NCBI GenBank assembly: GCA_030950985.1
Contig: JAUZQM010000035.1
Location: 1-46,412, forward strand
Direction of reading: 5' to 3'
DNA length: 46,412 nucleotides
Origin: Mariprofundaceae bacterium
GTDB lineage: Bacteria; Pseudomonadota; Zetaproteobacteria; Mariprofundales; Mariprofundaceae
This document shows, piece after piece, positions 19,961-29,923 of the stretch. The position numbers and the translations under genes were made by a program. Each line of letters starts with the position of its first letter. Positions within the stretch are counted from its first letter, which is position 1. The notes under the pieces were generated by a model. It was not told where the DNA came from. It did no database searches and was given only the letters and a program-made list of their open reading frames with translations.

Positions 19961-21324
19961 GTTTGCAGCTTTACAACACATTTTCAGGTAAAAAAGAGCC
20001 TTTCACGCCGTTACAAGCAGGCAAGGTGGGTATGTATGTCTGTGGTGTGACTGTGTATGATTATTGTCATGTTGGACATGCTCGTGTGATGGTGGTGTTT
20101 GATGTCATTTATCGTTGGTTAAAAGCCTCGGGATATGATGTGAATTATGTACGCAATTTCACTGATGTAGATGATAAAATCATTGCCCGTGCTGCGGAAC
20201 AAAACATTGATATCCAAAGCCTCACGAACAATATGATTGATGCTTTTCATGTGGATGCTGATGCTTTGAATTGCTTACGTCCAAGCCTTGAACCGCGTGC
20301 TACAGCACACATTCCCACCATGATTCGCATGATTGAAACATTGATTGAACGTCAATCGGCTTATGTGTCGGATTCAGGCGATGTATTGTATGCCGTTCGC
20401 TCGTTTGAATCGTATGGTCAATTATCTGGCAAGGATATTGATGATTTAGAATCGGGCAGTCGCGTGGATGTGGATCATCAAAAACGTGACCCTTTGGATT
20501 TTGTTTTATGGAAACAAGCGAAAGAAGGTGAACCTTCTTGGGCATCACCTTGGGGACATGGTCGCCCTGGTTGGCATATTGAATGTTCCGCCATGAGTTG
20601 TGAATATTTAGGCAAGACCTTTGATATTCATGGTGGTGGTATGGATTTAAAATTCCCTCATCATGAAAATGAAATCGCCCAAGCGTGTGCTGCCAACGAT
20701 GGTGAATTTGCACGCTATTGGTTACACAATGGTTTTGTGAACATCAATGCTGAAAAAATGTCCAAATCACTAGGTAATTTTTTTACGATTCGTGAAGTTA
20801 CTGAAAAATACCATCCCGAAGTTTTGCGTATGTTTGTCTTGGGAACGCATTACCGCTCACCGTTGGATTTTTCAGACGCAGCCTTGGATGCTTCCAAAGC
20901 AGCCTTGAATCGATTGTATGAAACCAAACGACGTATCATGGATATGCCAACAATCAATGTTGAACCCAACCCTTCTTTCGTTGCTGCATTGAATGATGAT
21001 TTCAATACACCCGAAGCCTTGGCAGAACTATTTGAATGCTCACGGCGTATCAATAAAGCGTTGAATGAAGGGCAAAAAGCAGATAAAGACATCGCCCATT
21101 TCACCAGCATGACAGCATTGTTGGCTATTCTTCAAGCATCAAGCGATGTATGGTTTCAAGGTGGTATCGACGATAATCATGACATTGATACTTTGATTAT
21201 GGAGCGGACTGAAGCTAAAAAAGAACGTGATTTTGCTAGAGCCGATGCCATTCGTGATAAACTTTCAGCACAAGGTATTATTTTGGAAGATGGCATCAAT
21301 GGAACCACTTGGAAAAAGAGGTAA
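19957..21324 (+). CDS. cysS: cysteinyl-tRNA synthetase
   Basis: Class I synthetase for tRNA-Cys. The 455-residue product contains the metal-binding [18 protein letters not shown], with the HIGH-type motif HVGH. Further motifs are [13 protein letters not shown] and [15 protein letters not shown] with zinc ligands, and KMSKSLGNF. The ATG overlaps the gltX stop (ATGA), indicating coupling of the two synthetase genes. APS kinase follows two bases later. Confidence 0.97.
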   Translation: MSLQLYNTFSGKKEPFTPLQAGKVGMYVCGVTVYDYCHVGHARVMVVFDVIYRWLKASGYDVNYVRNFTDVDDKIIARAAEQNIDIQSLTNNMIDAFHVDADALNCLRPSLEPRATAHIPTMIRMIETLIERQSAYVSDSGDVLYAVRSFESYGQLSGKDIDDLESGSRVDVDHQKRDPLDFVLWKQAKEGEPSWASPWGHGRPGWHIECSAMSCEYLGKTFDIHGGGMDLKFPHHENEIAQACAANDGEFARYWLHNGFVNINAEKMSKSLGNFFTIREVTEKYHPEVLRMFVLGTHYRSPLDFSDAALDASKAALNRLYETKRRIMDMPTINVEPNPSFVAALNDDFNTPEALAELFECSRRINKALNEGQKADKDIAHFTSMTALLAILQASSDVWFQGGIDDNHDIDTLIMERTEAKKERDFARADAIRDKLSAQGIILEDGINGTTWKKR

Positions 21325-21326
21325 AT

Positions 21327-21944
21327 ATGTCAAATCAACAGCAAAAAAGTAGCCATGTCGTCTGGCATGAAAGTAAGGTAAGCCAAACCATGCGTGAACA
21401 ATCAAACGGGCATCAAGGTGCTGTTTTGTGGTTCACGGGGCTTTCGGGATCTGGAAAATCAACCTTGGCAAACGCTGTGGAAGAATGTTTACACGGTATG
21501 AAAGCAAAAACCTTTGTCATTGATGGTGATAATGTTCGTCATGGTTTGTGTGCCGATTTAAGCTTCTCTGATGAAGATAGGGTGGAGAATATCCGTCGGG
21601 TGGGTGAAATGGCTGGTTTATTTGTTGAAGCTGGCATCTTAACGCTTACTGCCTTTATTTCTCCGTTCCGCGCCGATCGTGACAAAGTACGCTCCATTAT
21701 TGGTGAGCGTTTTATCGAAGTTCATTGCAATACTGCTTTAGAAATTTGTGAATCGCGTGACGTGAAAGGCTTATATAAAAAGGCTCGGGCTGGTGAAATC
21801 CCTGATTTTACAGGTATTTCGTCACCTTATGAAGCACCTGAACATCCAGAATTATGTGTCAATACTGGCAATCATGATTTAAGTGTGTGTGTGAATCAGG
21901 TTGTCGATTACCTGATTCAACAACACGTTATCGAAGCCACTTAA
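21327..21944 (+). CDS. cysC: adenylylsulfate kinase (APS kinase)
   Basis: Phosphorylates adenosine 5'-phosphosulfate to PAPS, the donor for sulfate assimilation and sulfation. The 205-residue product has the P-loop GLSGSGKST near residues 38-46. Other family motifs are [31 protein letters not shown] and [10 protein letters not shown], with [22 protein letters not shown] near the end. The start at 21327 has GAGG five bases upstream; the tracked start lies inside cysS. No other sulfate-assimilation gene is in the window, so its role as the last gene of a synthetase operon is unexplained. The 3' end overlaps convergent hemW by four bases. Confidence 0.93.
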   Translation: MSNQQQKSSHVVWHESKVSQTMREQSNGHQGAVLWFTGLSGSGKSTLANAVEECLHGMKAKTFVIDGDNVRHGLCADLSFSDEDRVENIRRVGEMAGLFVEAGILTLTAFISPFRADRDKVRSIIGERFIEVHCNTALEICESRDVKGLYKKARAGEIPDFTGISSPYEAPEHPELCVNTGNHDLSVCVNQVVDYLIQQHVIEAT

Positions 21945-23101
21945 AAAACAGCACTGGCAATGGCATCTGCAAGGGGGATGCCAGTGTTGGTGAGTTGAAG
22001 CTGTTGACCCTTCCATTGCAAATGCTGACTTTGCAACCAAGTGTCTAAATCTTGTTGAAAATAATCGAGTATGGACTGATGAAAGCGTTGCTTAAACCAA
22101 ACATCATCAATGCCTTCACGCCGTCGCAAACCAATCCACAACGCTTCCGCTGCTGCATCATCACATGATAAGCATTCATCACTTAACATGCTTTGCCCCA
22201 TCGATGATACATGTTTCATATACGTTTCGGGTGATTTATGATTGCTATAACGATGTGTATGACCTTGTTCATCATCCCATTTACCCGAAGCACCTGCACC
22301 AATGCCGATATAATCATGATAAAGCCAATAACCATCATTATGACGACATCGCCGACCCTGTTGCGAAAAATTGGAAATTTCATACGCCTCATAAGCAGCG
22401 TTTGCCAAACAATCACGGGTATCATGAAAGAATGCCAGGGATAATTCATCATCAGGCAGTGCATACGGCGCGGCAGCATGACGAACCGCCAATTTCGTAT
22501 GTGGTTCAACGGTTAATTGATAACATGATAAATGTTCCGCACCCAAAGCAATAACCGCATCCAAAGATGATTGCCATTGTTCAAGGCTTTGTTTGGGTAA
22601 ACCATACATCAAATCAAGGTTGATATTTTGAAATCCTACAGCTCGAGCGACATCAAACGCTTGATACACCTCATCCCGTGAGTGAATCCGTTCCAACCAT
22701 TGAAGCTCTTGCCCATCCAAGCTTTGTACGCCCATCGATAAACGGTTGATGCCTGCATTATAAAATCCTTGAAAGGCATCCATATCCACCGTACCGGGAT
22801 TCGCTTCTAGGGTGATTTCAATATCGTGTTCAAAACCAAACAAGGCTTGAGCATGTTCCAATAGACTGGCAATGAGCGAGGATGGTGCAAGTGAAGGTGT
22901 GCCACCACCAAAAAATATACTGTATATTTTTCGCCCTTGATAGGCTGGATGTTTTGCCCAAGTCGTCAATTCAGATATCAAGGCATGTTGATATGCCTGC
23001 CAATCAATTTTATCACGAACATGCGAATTAAAATCACAATAATGGCATTTATGAATACAGTACGGAATATGAATATAGAGTTGTAAAGGACTAAGCAGCA
23101 T
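21941..23101 (-). CDS. hemW: HemW-like radical SAM protein
   Basis: Radical SAM protein of the coproporphyrinogen III oxidase-like family. HemW is regarded as a heme chaperone rather than a true oxidase. The 386-residue product shows the cluster motif [10 protein letters not shown] (CxxxCxxC), then [18 protein letters not shown] and a SMGVQSLD segment. The start overlaps the rng stop (TAATG), so maf-rng-hemW form one unit. HemN is the alternative, but the short N terminus and length of about 380 residues favour HemW. Confidence 0.88.
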   Translation of the reverse strand: MLLSPLQLYIHIPYCIHKCHYCDFNSHVRDKIDWQAYQHALISELTTWAKHPAYQGRKIYSIFFGGGTPSLAPSSLIASLLEHAQALFGFEHDIEITLEANPGTVDMDAFQGFYNAGINRLSMGVQSLDGQELQWLERIHSRDEVYQAFDVARAVGFQNINLDLMYGLPKQSLEQWQSSLDAVIALGAEHLSCYQLTVEPHTKLAVRHAAAPYALPDDELSLAFFHDTRDCLANAAYEAYEISNFSQQGRRCRHNDGYWLYHDYIGIGAGASGKWDDEQGHTHRYSNHKSPETYMKHVSSMGQSMLSDECLSCDDAAAEALWIGLRRREGIDDVWFKQRFHQSILDYFQQDLDTWLQSQHLQWKGQQLQLTNTGIPLADAIASAVF

Positions 23102-24645
23102 TACAGTAAGGCAACCTCAAAGTGTTCAAAGTCCATTGCCGCATCACTTTTTAAGGCGATTTGTTTGCCTAAGAATTTCTCCAAACGGGTTACTTGTTCG
23201 CTTTCTTCACCCAACATCAAATCAATGAGTTTGGGATGTGCAATCACCATTAATTTTTCACACGGATAGGCGCGTGCTTCAGCGACAATTTCACGAAACA
23301 GTTGATAACAAATGGTCGTAGGGCTTTTGGTATAAGCTGTACTATCACAGTGGCGACATGATTCGAGTAACATGCGACCCAATGAATCTCGGGTACGTTT
23401 GCGTGTCATTTCAACCAAGCCCAATGCCGAATATTGCACCACATGAGTTTTGGTTTTATCGCGTTTTAAGGCCTCATCCAAGACTTCAAGCAAGCGTGTT
23501 TTATTTTCATCTTCTTGCATATCAATAAAATCGATAACGATAATGCCACCTAAATTACGCAAACGAAGTTGATGCACCAATTCATGCACCGCTTCTAAAT
23601 TGGTCTTAAAACCTGTTTCTTCCATGTTTCTTGAGCGAACAAACGAACCTGAATTGACATCAATCGCAATCAACGCCTCGGTTTGGTCAATGACAATATG
23701 ACCACCGGATTTTAAAGAAACCTTACGTTTCAAGGCACGATTCACTTCTTCTTCTACCCCATACACATCAAACACAGGGCGTTCACCGGGGTAATAATAC
23801 AAACGCTTTGCCACTTCTGGCATAAAGCTTCGCGCAAACTTTTTCATACTTTGATAGGCTTCTTTGGAGTCAATATGAATTTTCTCCACTTCATTATCCA
23901 CATAATCACGCATCACTCGCAAATAAAGATTCAGTTCCGTGTGAACATTCGATGGGGTTTGACGTTGCTGCTGACGTTTTTCAATACCTGCCCAAAGTCG
24001 TTCCAGAAAAGCCAAATCATCTTTTATTTCTTGTTCACTATGCCCTTCTGCGACCGTGCGTATAATTAAGCCTGCTTTTTCAGGTCGGATTTTTTCACCA
24101 ATATCCAAAAGACGCTGACGTTCTTCTTTCCCTTCCAAACGGCGTGCAATACCAACATGACTCAAACCCGGTAAATAAACCAAATAACGCCCTGCAATAC
24201 TTAAAAGACTTGTTAGACGAGGACCTTTAGAAGCAATGGGATCTTTAGATACTTGCACAAGTATTTCTTGCCCATCGCGCAACAGTGTATTGATGGGTGG
24301 GATATGGCGATGATATGATGTATTCACCTCCTCCGCATCATCATCGTTGTCAGTATCATCACTATCTTTTATCTCATCATCAATATCTTCCGCTAAATCA
24401 GGCGAGTCTGGAACATCAGGAATGGCGATATCACCCGCATAAAGAAAACCCGATTTTTCCAAACCAATATCAACAAATGCTGCTTGAATACCTGGAATCA
24501 CCCGTTGTACGCGACCTTTATAAATATTGCCTTTTAAGCCACGTTCGCGCTCACGTTCAATATAGACTTCTTCAGCAAGTCCATTTTCAATACGCGCAAT
24601 CCGTGTTTCAAAGGGTGATACATTGACCAAAAGTTCAATACTCAT
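23101..24645 (-). CDS. rng: ribonuclease G (RNase E/G family)
   Basis: Single-strand-specific endoribonuclease that matures 16S rRNA 5' ends and decays mRNA. The 514-residue product starts MSIELLVNVSPFETRIA and has an S1-like domain. The catalytic core includes IAIDVNSGSFVRSRNMEET and the metal-binding IIVIDFIDMQ. The zinc-link motif CRHCDS (CxxC) is also present. Within the S1 region lies an acidic insert (about residues 82-110, rich in Asp and Glu) not typical of RNase G. The start at 24645 overlaps the maf stop (ATGA); the tracked start at 24678 lies inside maf. The lack of a long C-terminal scaffold argues against RNase E. Confidence 0.93.
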   Translation of the reverse strand: MSIELLVNVSPFETRIARIENGLAEEVYIERERERGLKGNIYKGRVQRVIPGIQAAFVDIGLEKSGFLYAGDIAIPDVPDSPDLAEDIDDEIKDSDDTDNDDDAEEVNTSYHRHIPPINTLLRDGQEILVQVSKDPIASKGPRLTSLLSIAGRYLVYLPGLSHVGIARRLEGKEERQRLLDIGEKIRPEKAGLIIRTVAEGHSEQEIKDDLAFLERLWAGIEKRQQQRQTPSNVHTELNLYLRVMRDYVDNEVEKIHIDSKEAYQSMKKFARSFMPEVAKRLYYYPGERPVFDVYGVEEEVNRALKRKVSLKSGGHIVIDQTEALIAIDVNSGSFVRSRNMEETGFKTNLEAVHELVHQLRLRNLGGIIVIDFIDMQEDENKTRLLEVLDEALKRDKTKTHVVQYSALGLVEMTRKRTRDSLGRMLLESCRHCDSTAYTKSPTTICYQLFREIVAEARAYPCEKLMVIAHPKLIDLMLGEESEQVTRLEKFLGKQIALKSDAAMDFEHFEVALL

Positions 24646-25199
24646 CCTAAACGCTCCAATTCTTCTAACATCTGACATGTGGTTTTTATTGGAAGCCCCA
24701 TCACATTATCCAAAGCACCATCCACGTGTGTAATAAAACTGGCTGCCCCTGCTTGAATCGCATACGCCCCTGCTTTATCCAAGACATCGTTATGGATTAA
24801 ATATCGATCGATTTCTGCCTCTGTTAACGCACGAAATTGCAGTTTTGTGGTAACCGTTCGACTGATGATATGCTCACCTAGACGTACACACACTGCTGTA
24901 AGCACCGATTGTTGTTGCCCCGATAATTGTTGCAACATCGATTTTGCATGGGCTAAATCTTCAGGTTGCCCTAAGGCTTCACCATGCAAGGATACCAAAG
25001 TATCTGCGGCAATAATGGGGCGATGTTCAATGGGGCAGGCTTGCGCTTTTATGCGACACAAACGCATGACCATATCAGGTACAGTTTCGCCAGATAAGGG
25101 TGTTTCATCAATATGACTGGGCATCACTTTGACAGTAAAACCTGCACATTGCAGGAGCTGTAAGCGACGGGGTGATTTTGAGGCGAGAATAACTTCCAT
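24642..25199 (-). CDS. maf: Maf-family nucleotide pyrophosphatase
   Basis: Hydrolyses non-canonical or specific nucleoside triphosphates. YhdE-type members act on dTTP and UTP, and Maf has been linked to septum formation. The 185-residue product starts MEVILASKSPRRLQLLQ, the diagnostic ASxSPRR motif, and has PIIAADTLVSLHGEALGQPED with the active-site aspartate. It is the first gene of the maf-rng-hemW unit. Substrate subclass cannot be settled by eye. Confidence 0.93.
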   Translation of the reverse strand: MEVILASKSPRRLQLLQCAGFTVKVMPSHIDETPLSGETVPDMVMRLCRIKAQACPIEHRPIIAADTLVSLHGEALGQPEDLAHAKSMLQQLSGQQQSVLTAVCVRLGEHIISRTVTTKLQFRALTEAEIDRYLIHNDVLDKAGAYAIQAGAASFITHVDGALDNVMGLPIKTTCQMLEELERLG

Positions 25200-25278
25200 G
25201 CGGCGACTGTAGCAGATGTTTCAGCGAAGCTCGAACCATGTTACTTGGAACATCAAGGCAGTATTATTTTTTTTATGA

Positions 25279-25325
25279 AGATTCCCAATACAAGGACTTG
25301 GGAATGACGGCGTGCGTAAGATCAG
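25279..25325. repeat. hairpin plus GTGCGTAAGATCAG end module
   Basis: AGATTCCCAA...TTGGGAATGACGG followed by GTGCGTAAGATCAG matches the right end of the complete elements with one change in the inverted repeat. Only one end is visible, between divergent maf and leuS. The leuS promoter must lie in or after this module. Confidence 0.6.
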
Positions 25326-25425
25326 TTATTTATTTCCTCAACCCTAACACCCATGTTTGAACATGGATTTTCTGCGATAAATCCGCAAGCTTTACGCGCA
25401 ATTGAAAATTTCAGGAGATAGTTTA

Positions 25426-27909
25426 GTGAATTCATCCAAACCGACGCAACCCTTCCATTATGATGCGCAGTCCATTGAAAAAAAATGGCAGAAAACATGG
25501 GAAACATTGAATATTGATGCGACATGCAATGATCCTGAAGATCAACGTGAAACTTATTATTGTCTTGAAATGTTCCCTTACCCATCGGGCAATTTACACA
25601 TGGGACATGTGCGCAACTATTGTTTGGGTGATGCGGTGGCGCGTTACAAACGTATGCAAGGCTTTAATGTCTTGCATCCGATTGGCTGGGATGCCTTTGG
25701 TCTACCTGCTGAAAATGCAGCGATTAAGCACAAACGTCCACCTGCTGAATGGACGTATGCGAATATTGATCAAATGCGCGTGCAATTAAAACGACTTGGA
25801 TTTTCGTATGATTGGTCGCGTGAAATTGCCACCTGTAAACCTGACTATTATCGCTGGGAACAATGGATGTTCACCAAGCTGATGGAAAAAGGTCTCGCCT
25901 ATCAAAAAGAAGCTGAAGTAAACTGGTGCGAGCCTTGCCATACCGTGCTTGCCAATGAGCAAGTCGTCGATGGCGTGTGCTGGCGTTGTGATACACCTGT
26001 GATGAAAAAGAATCTGAAACAGTGGTTTATCAAAATCACAGATTACGCTGAAGAATTATTGAATGATTTGGATCAACTGGATGGTTGGCCTGAAAAAGTG
26101 GTCGGCATGCAACGCAATTGGATTGGTAAATCAAGCGGTGCAGAAGTTTCATTTCAAGTTGAAGACTCGGATGAAGTATTGGATATTTTTACCACTCGCC
26201 CTGATACCTTGATGGGTGTGACCTATATGGCGGTGGCAGCAGCCCATCCTTTGGCACTCAAAGCGGCTGAAAATAATCCTGAATTGGCAGCTTTTTTGAA
26301 AGAATGTGCGACGATTTCAACCAAAGAAGCCGATGTCGCCACGATGGAAAAGAAAGGCATGGCTTTAGGAATCAACGCCATTCACCCCGTATCTGGCGAG
26401 TTGGTGCCAGTCTGGGCGGCCAACTTTGTATTGATGGGGTACGGCACAGGGGCGGTGATGAGTGTACCTGCCCATGATCAGCGTGATTATGATTTTGCAA
26501 AAAAATATAGTCTGAATATCAAGCAAGTGATAAACAATGTCGAAGCAAGCAGCAATGTTGATGAAGCGGCATTTACCGATGTGGGCGTGTTGGTGAACTC
26601 GGGTGAGTTTGATGGTTTAGATTCCGTGCAAGCCCAAAAAACCATGACCCAATGGTTAGAAGAACATGGGAAAGGTAAAGAAAAAATTCAATACCGTTTG
26701 AGAGATTGGTTGCTTTCTCGTCAACGTTATTGGGGAACACCTATTCCCGTGATTCATTGCGATGATTGTGGCGCAGTGCCTGTGCCAGATGACCAATTAC
26801 CCGTGGTTTTACCCGAAGATTTACAACCCACTGGTGGCTCATCGCCCTTGGCAGAATGTGAAGCATTTTTGAATGTGGATTGCCCTCAATGTGGTAAAGC
26901 CGCGAAGCGTGAAGCGGATACCTTTGATACCTTTATGGAATCCTCTTGGTATATGAATCGTTATATGTCCGCGCGTTGTGATACAGCGATGGTGGATGCA
27001 GCAGATATGGAACGTTGGGGGCCTGTCGATCAATATATTGGCGGTGTGGAACATGCAGTATTGCATCTTTTATACGCTCGTTTTTATCATAAATTGATGC
27101 GTGATGTGGGTTTATTTGATGGCGATAAAGTCGGTTCTGAGCCATTCAAAAACTTATTAACTCAAGGCATGGTTCTCTTAGATGGCAGTAAAATGTCGAA
27201 ATCCAAGGGAAACACAGTGGATCCAAATGCCATTATTGAAAAATATGGTTGTGATACAGCACGTTTATTTACCTTGTTTGCAGCACCACCAGAAAAAGAT
27301 TTGGAATGGGAAGAAAATGGTGTCGATGGAGCGCATCGTTTCTTGAACCGTGTATGGCGTTTGCTTGAACGATTGGATAGCCCTGTAACAGCTGATGAGA
27401 ATCTTAAAGCAGTGAAGGATTTACGCCGTGTGATTCATGTTACCATTGAAAAAGTAAGCCGTGCCTTTGAACATGGTTTTGCCTTTAATGTTGCCATTGC
27501 TGCACAAATGGAACTGACCAATGCCTTGCAAGCCTTTGAGATTCAAGGCGAAGCTGGCAAAGCGGCCATGCATGAAGGACTAACAGCTTTGGTAAAAATG
27601 CTCAGTCCACTTGTTCCCCATTTTGCCTGTGAATGCGGCGAACGTTTGGGATTTTCCACCCTATCCGTATGCGAATCTTGGCCTCAAGTCGATGCCTCTG
27701 CGTTGATACAAGATGAAGTAGCCTTGGTGGTTCAAGTTCAAGGTAAAAAACGAGGCGAAATCCTTGTACCTACGGGCGTGAGCCAAGATGAGGCTTTGAG
27801 CTTGGCAAAAGCGGATGCAGCTGTATCCAAATGGTTGGAAGGCATGCAGATTGTGAAGGTCATCTTGGTGAAAGGTCGCTTGTTAAACATTGTGGTACGC
27901 CCCGCATGA
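25426..27909 (+). CDS. leuS: leucyl-tRNA synthetase
   Basis: Class I synthetase with a CP1 editing domain, charging tRNA-Leu. The 827-residue product shows MFPYPSGNLHMGHVRNYCLGD (HMGH), the zinc-type cysteines CEPCHTV and CWRCDTP, and an editing-domain stretch TTRPDTLMG. KMSKSKGNTVDPN follows. The GTG at 25426, eight bases after AGGAG, is preferred to the tracked TTG at 25402. The stop overlaps the lptE start, the usual leuS-lptE arrangement. Confidence 0.97.
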   Translation: MNSSKPTQPFHYDAQSIEKKWQKTWETLNIDATCNDPEDQRETYYCLEMFPYPSGNLHMGHVRNYCLGDAVARYKRMQGFNVLHPIGWDAFGLPAENAAIKHKRPPAEWTYANIDQMRVQLKRLGFSYDWSREIATCKPDYYRWEQWMFTKLMEKGLAYQKEAEVNWCEPCHTVLANEQVVDGVCWRCDTPVMKKNLKQWFIKITDYAEELLNDLDQLDGWPEKVVGMQRNWIGKSSGAEVSFQVEDSDEVLDIFTTRPDTLMGVTYMAVAAAHPLALKAAENNPELAAFLKECATISTKEADVATMEKKGMALGINAIHPVSGELVPVWAANFVLMGYGTGAVMSVPAHDQRDYDFAKKYSLNIKQVINNVEASSNVDEAAFTDVGVLVNSGEFDGLDSVQAQKTMTQWLEEHGKGKEKIQYRLRDWLLSRQRYWGTPIPVIHCDDCGAVPVPDDQLPVVLPEDLQPTGGSSPLAECEAFLNVDCPQCGKAAKREADTFDTFMESSWYMNRYMSARCDTAMVDAADMERWGPVDQYIGGVEHAVLHLLYARFYHKLMRDVGLFDGDKVGSEPFKNLLTQGMVLLDGSKMSKSKGNTVDPNAIIEKYGCDTARLFTLFAAPPEKDLEWEENGVDGAHRFLNRVWRLLERLDSPVTADENLKAVKDLRRVIHVTIEKVSRAFEHGFAFNVAIAAQMELTNALQAFEIQGEAGKAAMHEGLTALVKMLSPLVPHFACECGERLGFSTLSVCESWPQVDASALIQDEVALVVQVQGKKRGEILVPTGVSQDEALSLAKADAAVSKWLEGMQIVKVILVKGRLLNIVVRPA

Positions 27910-28412
27910 TGCGTTGGCTGATTGGAACTGCATGCGCACTCATGATAAGCGCATGTGGTTACCACTTGGTGGGGCAGGGTGGGACATCGGATGTCATACC
28001 TAAAGATGCAGTGGCTTTGCAAGTTCAAATGCTCAATAACCATGATATTGCTTTGCTGACAGTGGTTGAGCAAGCTTTGGAACAACGGATGAGCTTACCG
28101 CTAATGAAAGAAAATAAGCATTCCGAAGATCACCTGCTGCATGTTTATATTGAACATGCACAAGAAAAGATGCTTGCCACATCCTTTGATAGTGCTGGCA
28201 TTGCTAATCAGTATCGCCTAACGATTTCAGGCAAGATGCGTGTGTTATATCAAACAAAGCAGCGTTGGGAATCATCCATCATGACGGTGCAAGGGGATGT
28301 CTTTGCTACAGGTGATGCCATCGCGATTGAGGCACAACGGGAAAGCGTGGCAAAATCATTGAGAAAAGAGTGGGTTCAACACGTCTTACAACGGATGTAT
28401 TCAGGTTTCTAA
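27906..28412 (+). CDS. lptE: LPS-assembly lipoprotein LptE
   Basis: Outer-membrane lipoprotein that plugs the LptD translocon for lipopolysaccharide. The 168-residue product has a lipoprotein signal with lipobox ISAC (C17) followed by GYHLVG, the typical LptE start. The tracked ORF opens 75 bases earlier inside leuS. ATG at 27906 or 27909 overlaps the leuS stop. In many proteobacteria holA follows; here it does not, and decayed DNA comes next. Confidence 0.9.
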   Translation: MMRWLIGTACALMISACGYHLVGQGGTSDVIPKDAVALQVQMLNNHDIALLTVVEQALEQRMSLPLMKENKHSEDHLLHVYIEHAQEKMLATSFDSAGIANQYRLTISGKMRVLYQTKQRWESSIMTVQGDVFATGDAIAIEAQRESVAKSLRKEWVQHVLQRMYSGF

Positions 28413-28620
28413 GCTCATAAACTTTTGCATACCAAGCAGTTTCGCCCTTGCTGTTTGGCATCAAATGTAGCGCGTTCAACTGTCCGAATCATATCACGTG
28501 CTCGATGTTTCAACATCGGGCATGTGGTCACCAAACTAATGGACACAGCACAGGCGATGCCTCATCAGGCATCACCACAAGAATATCAATCTTATATTGA
28601 GGCAGTGATACACGCATATT
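28413..28620 (-). pseudogene. GGDEF (diguanylate cyclase-like) C-terminal relic
   Basis: Reading the minus strand toward lptE gives a frame with VSISLVTTCPMLKH and then RTVERATFDAKQQGRNCLV before a TGA. This resembles the end of GGDEF domains (VSIG..., A-D-AL-Y-AK--GRN). The upstream part (DILVVMPDEASP) lies in a different frame, so there is at least one frameshift. The catalytic GGDEF motif itself is not present. The 5' side is cut off about where the MITE-like element begins. I interpret it as a truncated, decayed gene lying downstream of ychF on the same strand. The plus-strand ORF here (28425-28622) is a shadow. Confidence 0.5.
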
Positions 28621-28632
28621 AAAACTTAAACA

Positions 28633-28819
28633 CTGATGTTACGCACGTTGTGAAAAAGATGCATCATCCTATGCTCTTAGGTTCTAAATTCGGCATGCTT
28701 TGCCCTGATACTTCATTCGGCGGGGCTAAAGCCGCACTTACAGAGTCATGAACACAGAGCAATCTTCATCTCTGAAAATCGATTAAAAGAGCACGGAATG
28801 ATGGAGTGCGTAACATCAG
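28633..28819. mobile_element. complete MITE-like element, copy 1
   Basis: This is a 187-bp element with terminal inverted repeats CTGATGTTACGCAC / GTGCGTAACATCAG. It is flanked on both sides by the 7-bp direct repeat TTAAACA (28626-28632 and 28820-28826). It has no coding capacity. The interior shares CCCTGATAC.TCATTCGGCG and GGCTAAAGCCGCACTT with copy 2. The right-hand flanking repeat begins with the reverse complement of the ychF stop codon. Confidence 0.85.
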
Positions 28820-29914
28820 TTAAACATTAAAGCGGAAGTGCAATACATCTCCATCTTGAACAACATACTCTTTACCTTCCAAACGCATTTTCCCTGCTTC
28901 TTTCGATTTGGCTTCACCACCCAGTGTGACAAAATCATGATATGCAATGGTTTCTGCACGAATAAAACCTTTTTCAAAATCATTGTGAATGACAGCAGCG
29001 GCTTTGGGTGCTGTATCACCGATATGAATGGTCCAAGCTCGAACTTCTTTCACGCCCGCAGTAAAATAAGTAATTAAATTTAACAAGGTATAGGCGGCAC
29101 GAATAACCATATTAAGCCCTGGTTCTTTTAAACCTAAATCAGCTAAAAATTCAGTTTTTGATTCGTTATCCATTTCAGCCAATTCAGCTTCAATTTGTGC
29201 AGAAACAATCGCAACTTCTGCATTTTCTTCAGCTGCAAACGCCCGTACCTTTTCCACATAAGCATTACCATCAGGCAATGAAGCATCATCCACATTGGCA
29301 ATGTATAACACAGGCTTGCCAGTCAATAGGCAATAATCTGTAATTTTATCCCGATCATCATCCGTTAAATCTTGACGACGTACGGTGATACCATCTTCCA
29401 AGCCCTTTAACACACGTTCTTGCACTGCCAGCAAAGCCAAAGCATCTTTATTGCCTGATTTTGTGGTTTTAACCGTTCTTTCCACCGCTTTTTGCATGCT
29501 TTCCATATCTTTAATCATCAATTCGGTATCAATAACTTCAATATCAGAAAGGGGATCAATGGTATTGGCAACATGCGTCACATTCTCATCATCAAAACAG
29601 CGTACAACATGAGCAATCGCAGAGCATTCACGGATATTGGCAAGAAATTTATTTCCCAGACCTTCACCGCTTGCAGCACCCGCCACCAAACCAGCAATAT
29701 CAACAAATTCAACGACAGCGTGTTGCATGGCTTGTGGTTTGACAATTTTTGCCAAGGCATCCATGCGTACATCTGGAACTTTGACCAAACCTATATTGGG
29801 CTCAATCGTGCAAAAAGGATAATTGGCAGCTTCTGCGCCACCACCATTCAATGCATTGAATAAAGTTGATTTACCAACATTGGGAAGCCCAACGATGCCA
29901 ATGGATAATGCCAT
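28820..29914 (-). CDS. ychF: ribosome-binding ATPase YchF
   Basis: Obg-related P-loop protein that binds the ribosome and prefers ATP. The 364-residue product has GIVGLPNVGKSTLFNAL, the DIAGLVAGAASGEGLGNKFL switch region, and a C-terminal TGS domain ending FRFNV, as in other YchF proteins. Its stop codon lies within the flanking repeat of the adjacent MITE-like element, so coding length is unaffected. It follows pth in the conserved prs-rplY-pth-ychF order. It starts after TCTTAGGAGAACGTC, giving a good ribosome binding site. Confidence 0.97.
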   Translation of the reverse strand: MALSIGIVGLPNVGKSTLFNALNGGGAEAANYPFCTIEPNIGLVKVPDVRMDALAKIVKPQAMQHAVVEFVDIAGLVAGAASGEGLGNKFLANIRECSAIAHVVRCFDDENVTHVANTIDPLSDIEVIDTELMIKDMESMQKAVERTVKTTKSGNKDALALLAVQERVLKGLEDGITVRRQDLTDDDRDKITDYCLLTGKPVLYIANVDDASLPDGNAYVEKVRAFAAEENAEVAIVSAQIEAELAEMDNESKTEFLADLGLKEPGLNMVIRAAYTLLNLITYFTAGVKEVRAWTIHIGDTAPKAAAVIHNDFEKGFIRAETIAYHDFVTLGGEAKSKEAGKMRLEGKEYVVQDGDVLHFRFNV

Positions 29915-29923
29915 GACGTTCTC

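Noticed and set aside
22165-22554. 129-residue plus-strand ORF opposite hemW
   Set aside because: It is rich in His, Tyr and Asn, typical of antisense translation, and lies opposite a well-supported radical SAM gene.
28425-28622. 65-residue plus-strand ORF after lptE
   Set aside because: It has no ribosome binding site or recognisable motif. The opposite strand carries the GGDEF-like remnant, so this is its shadow.
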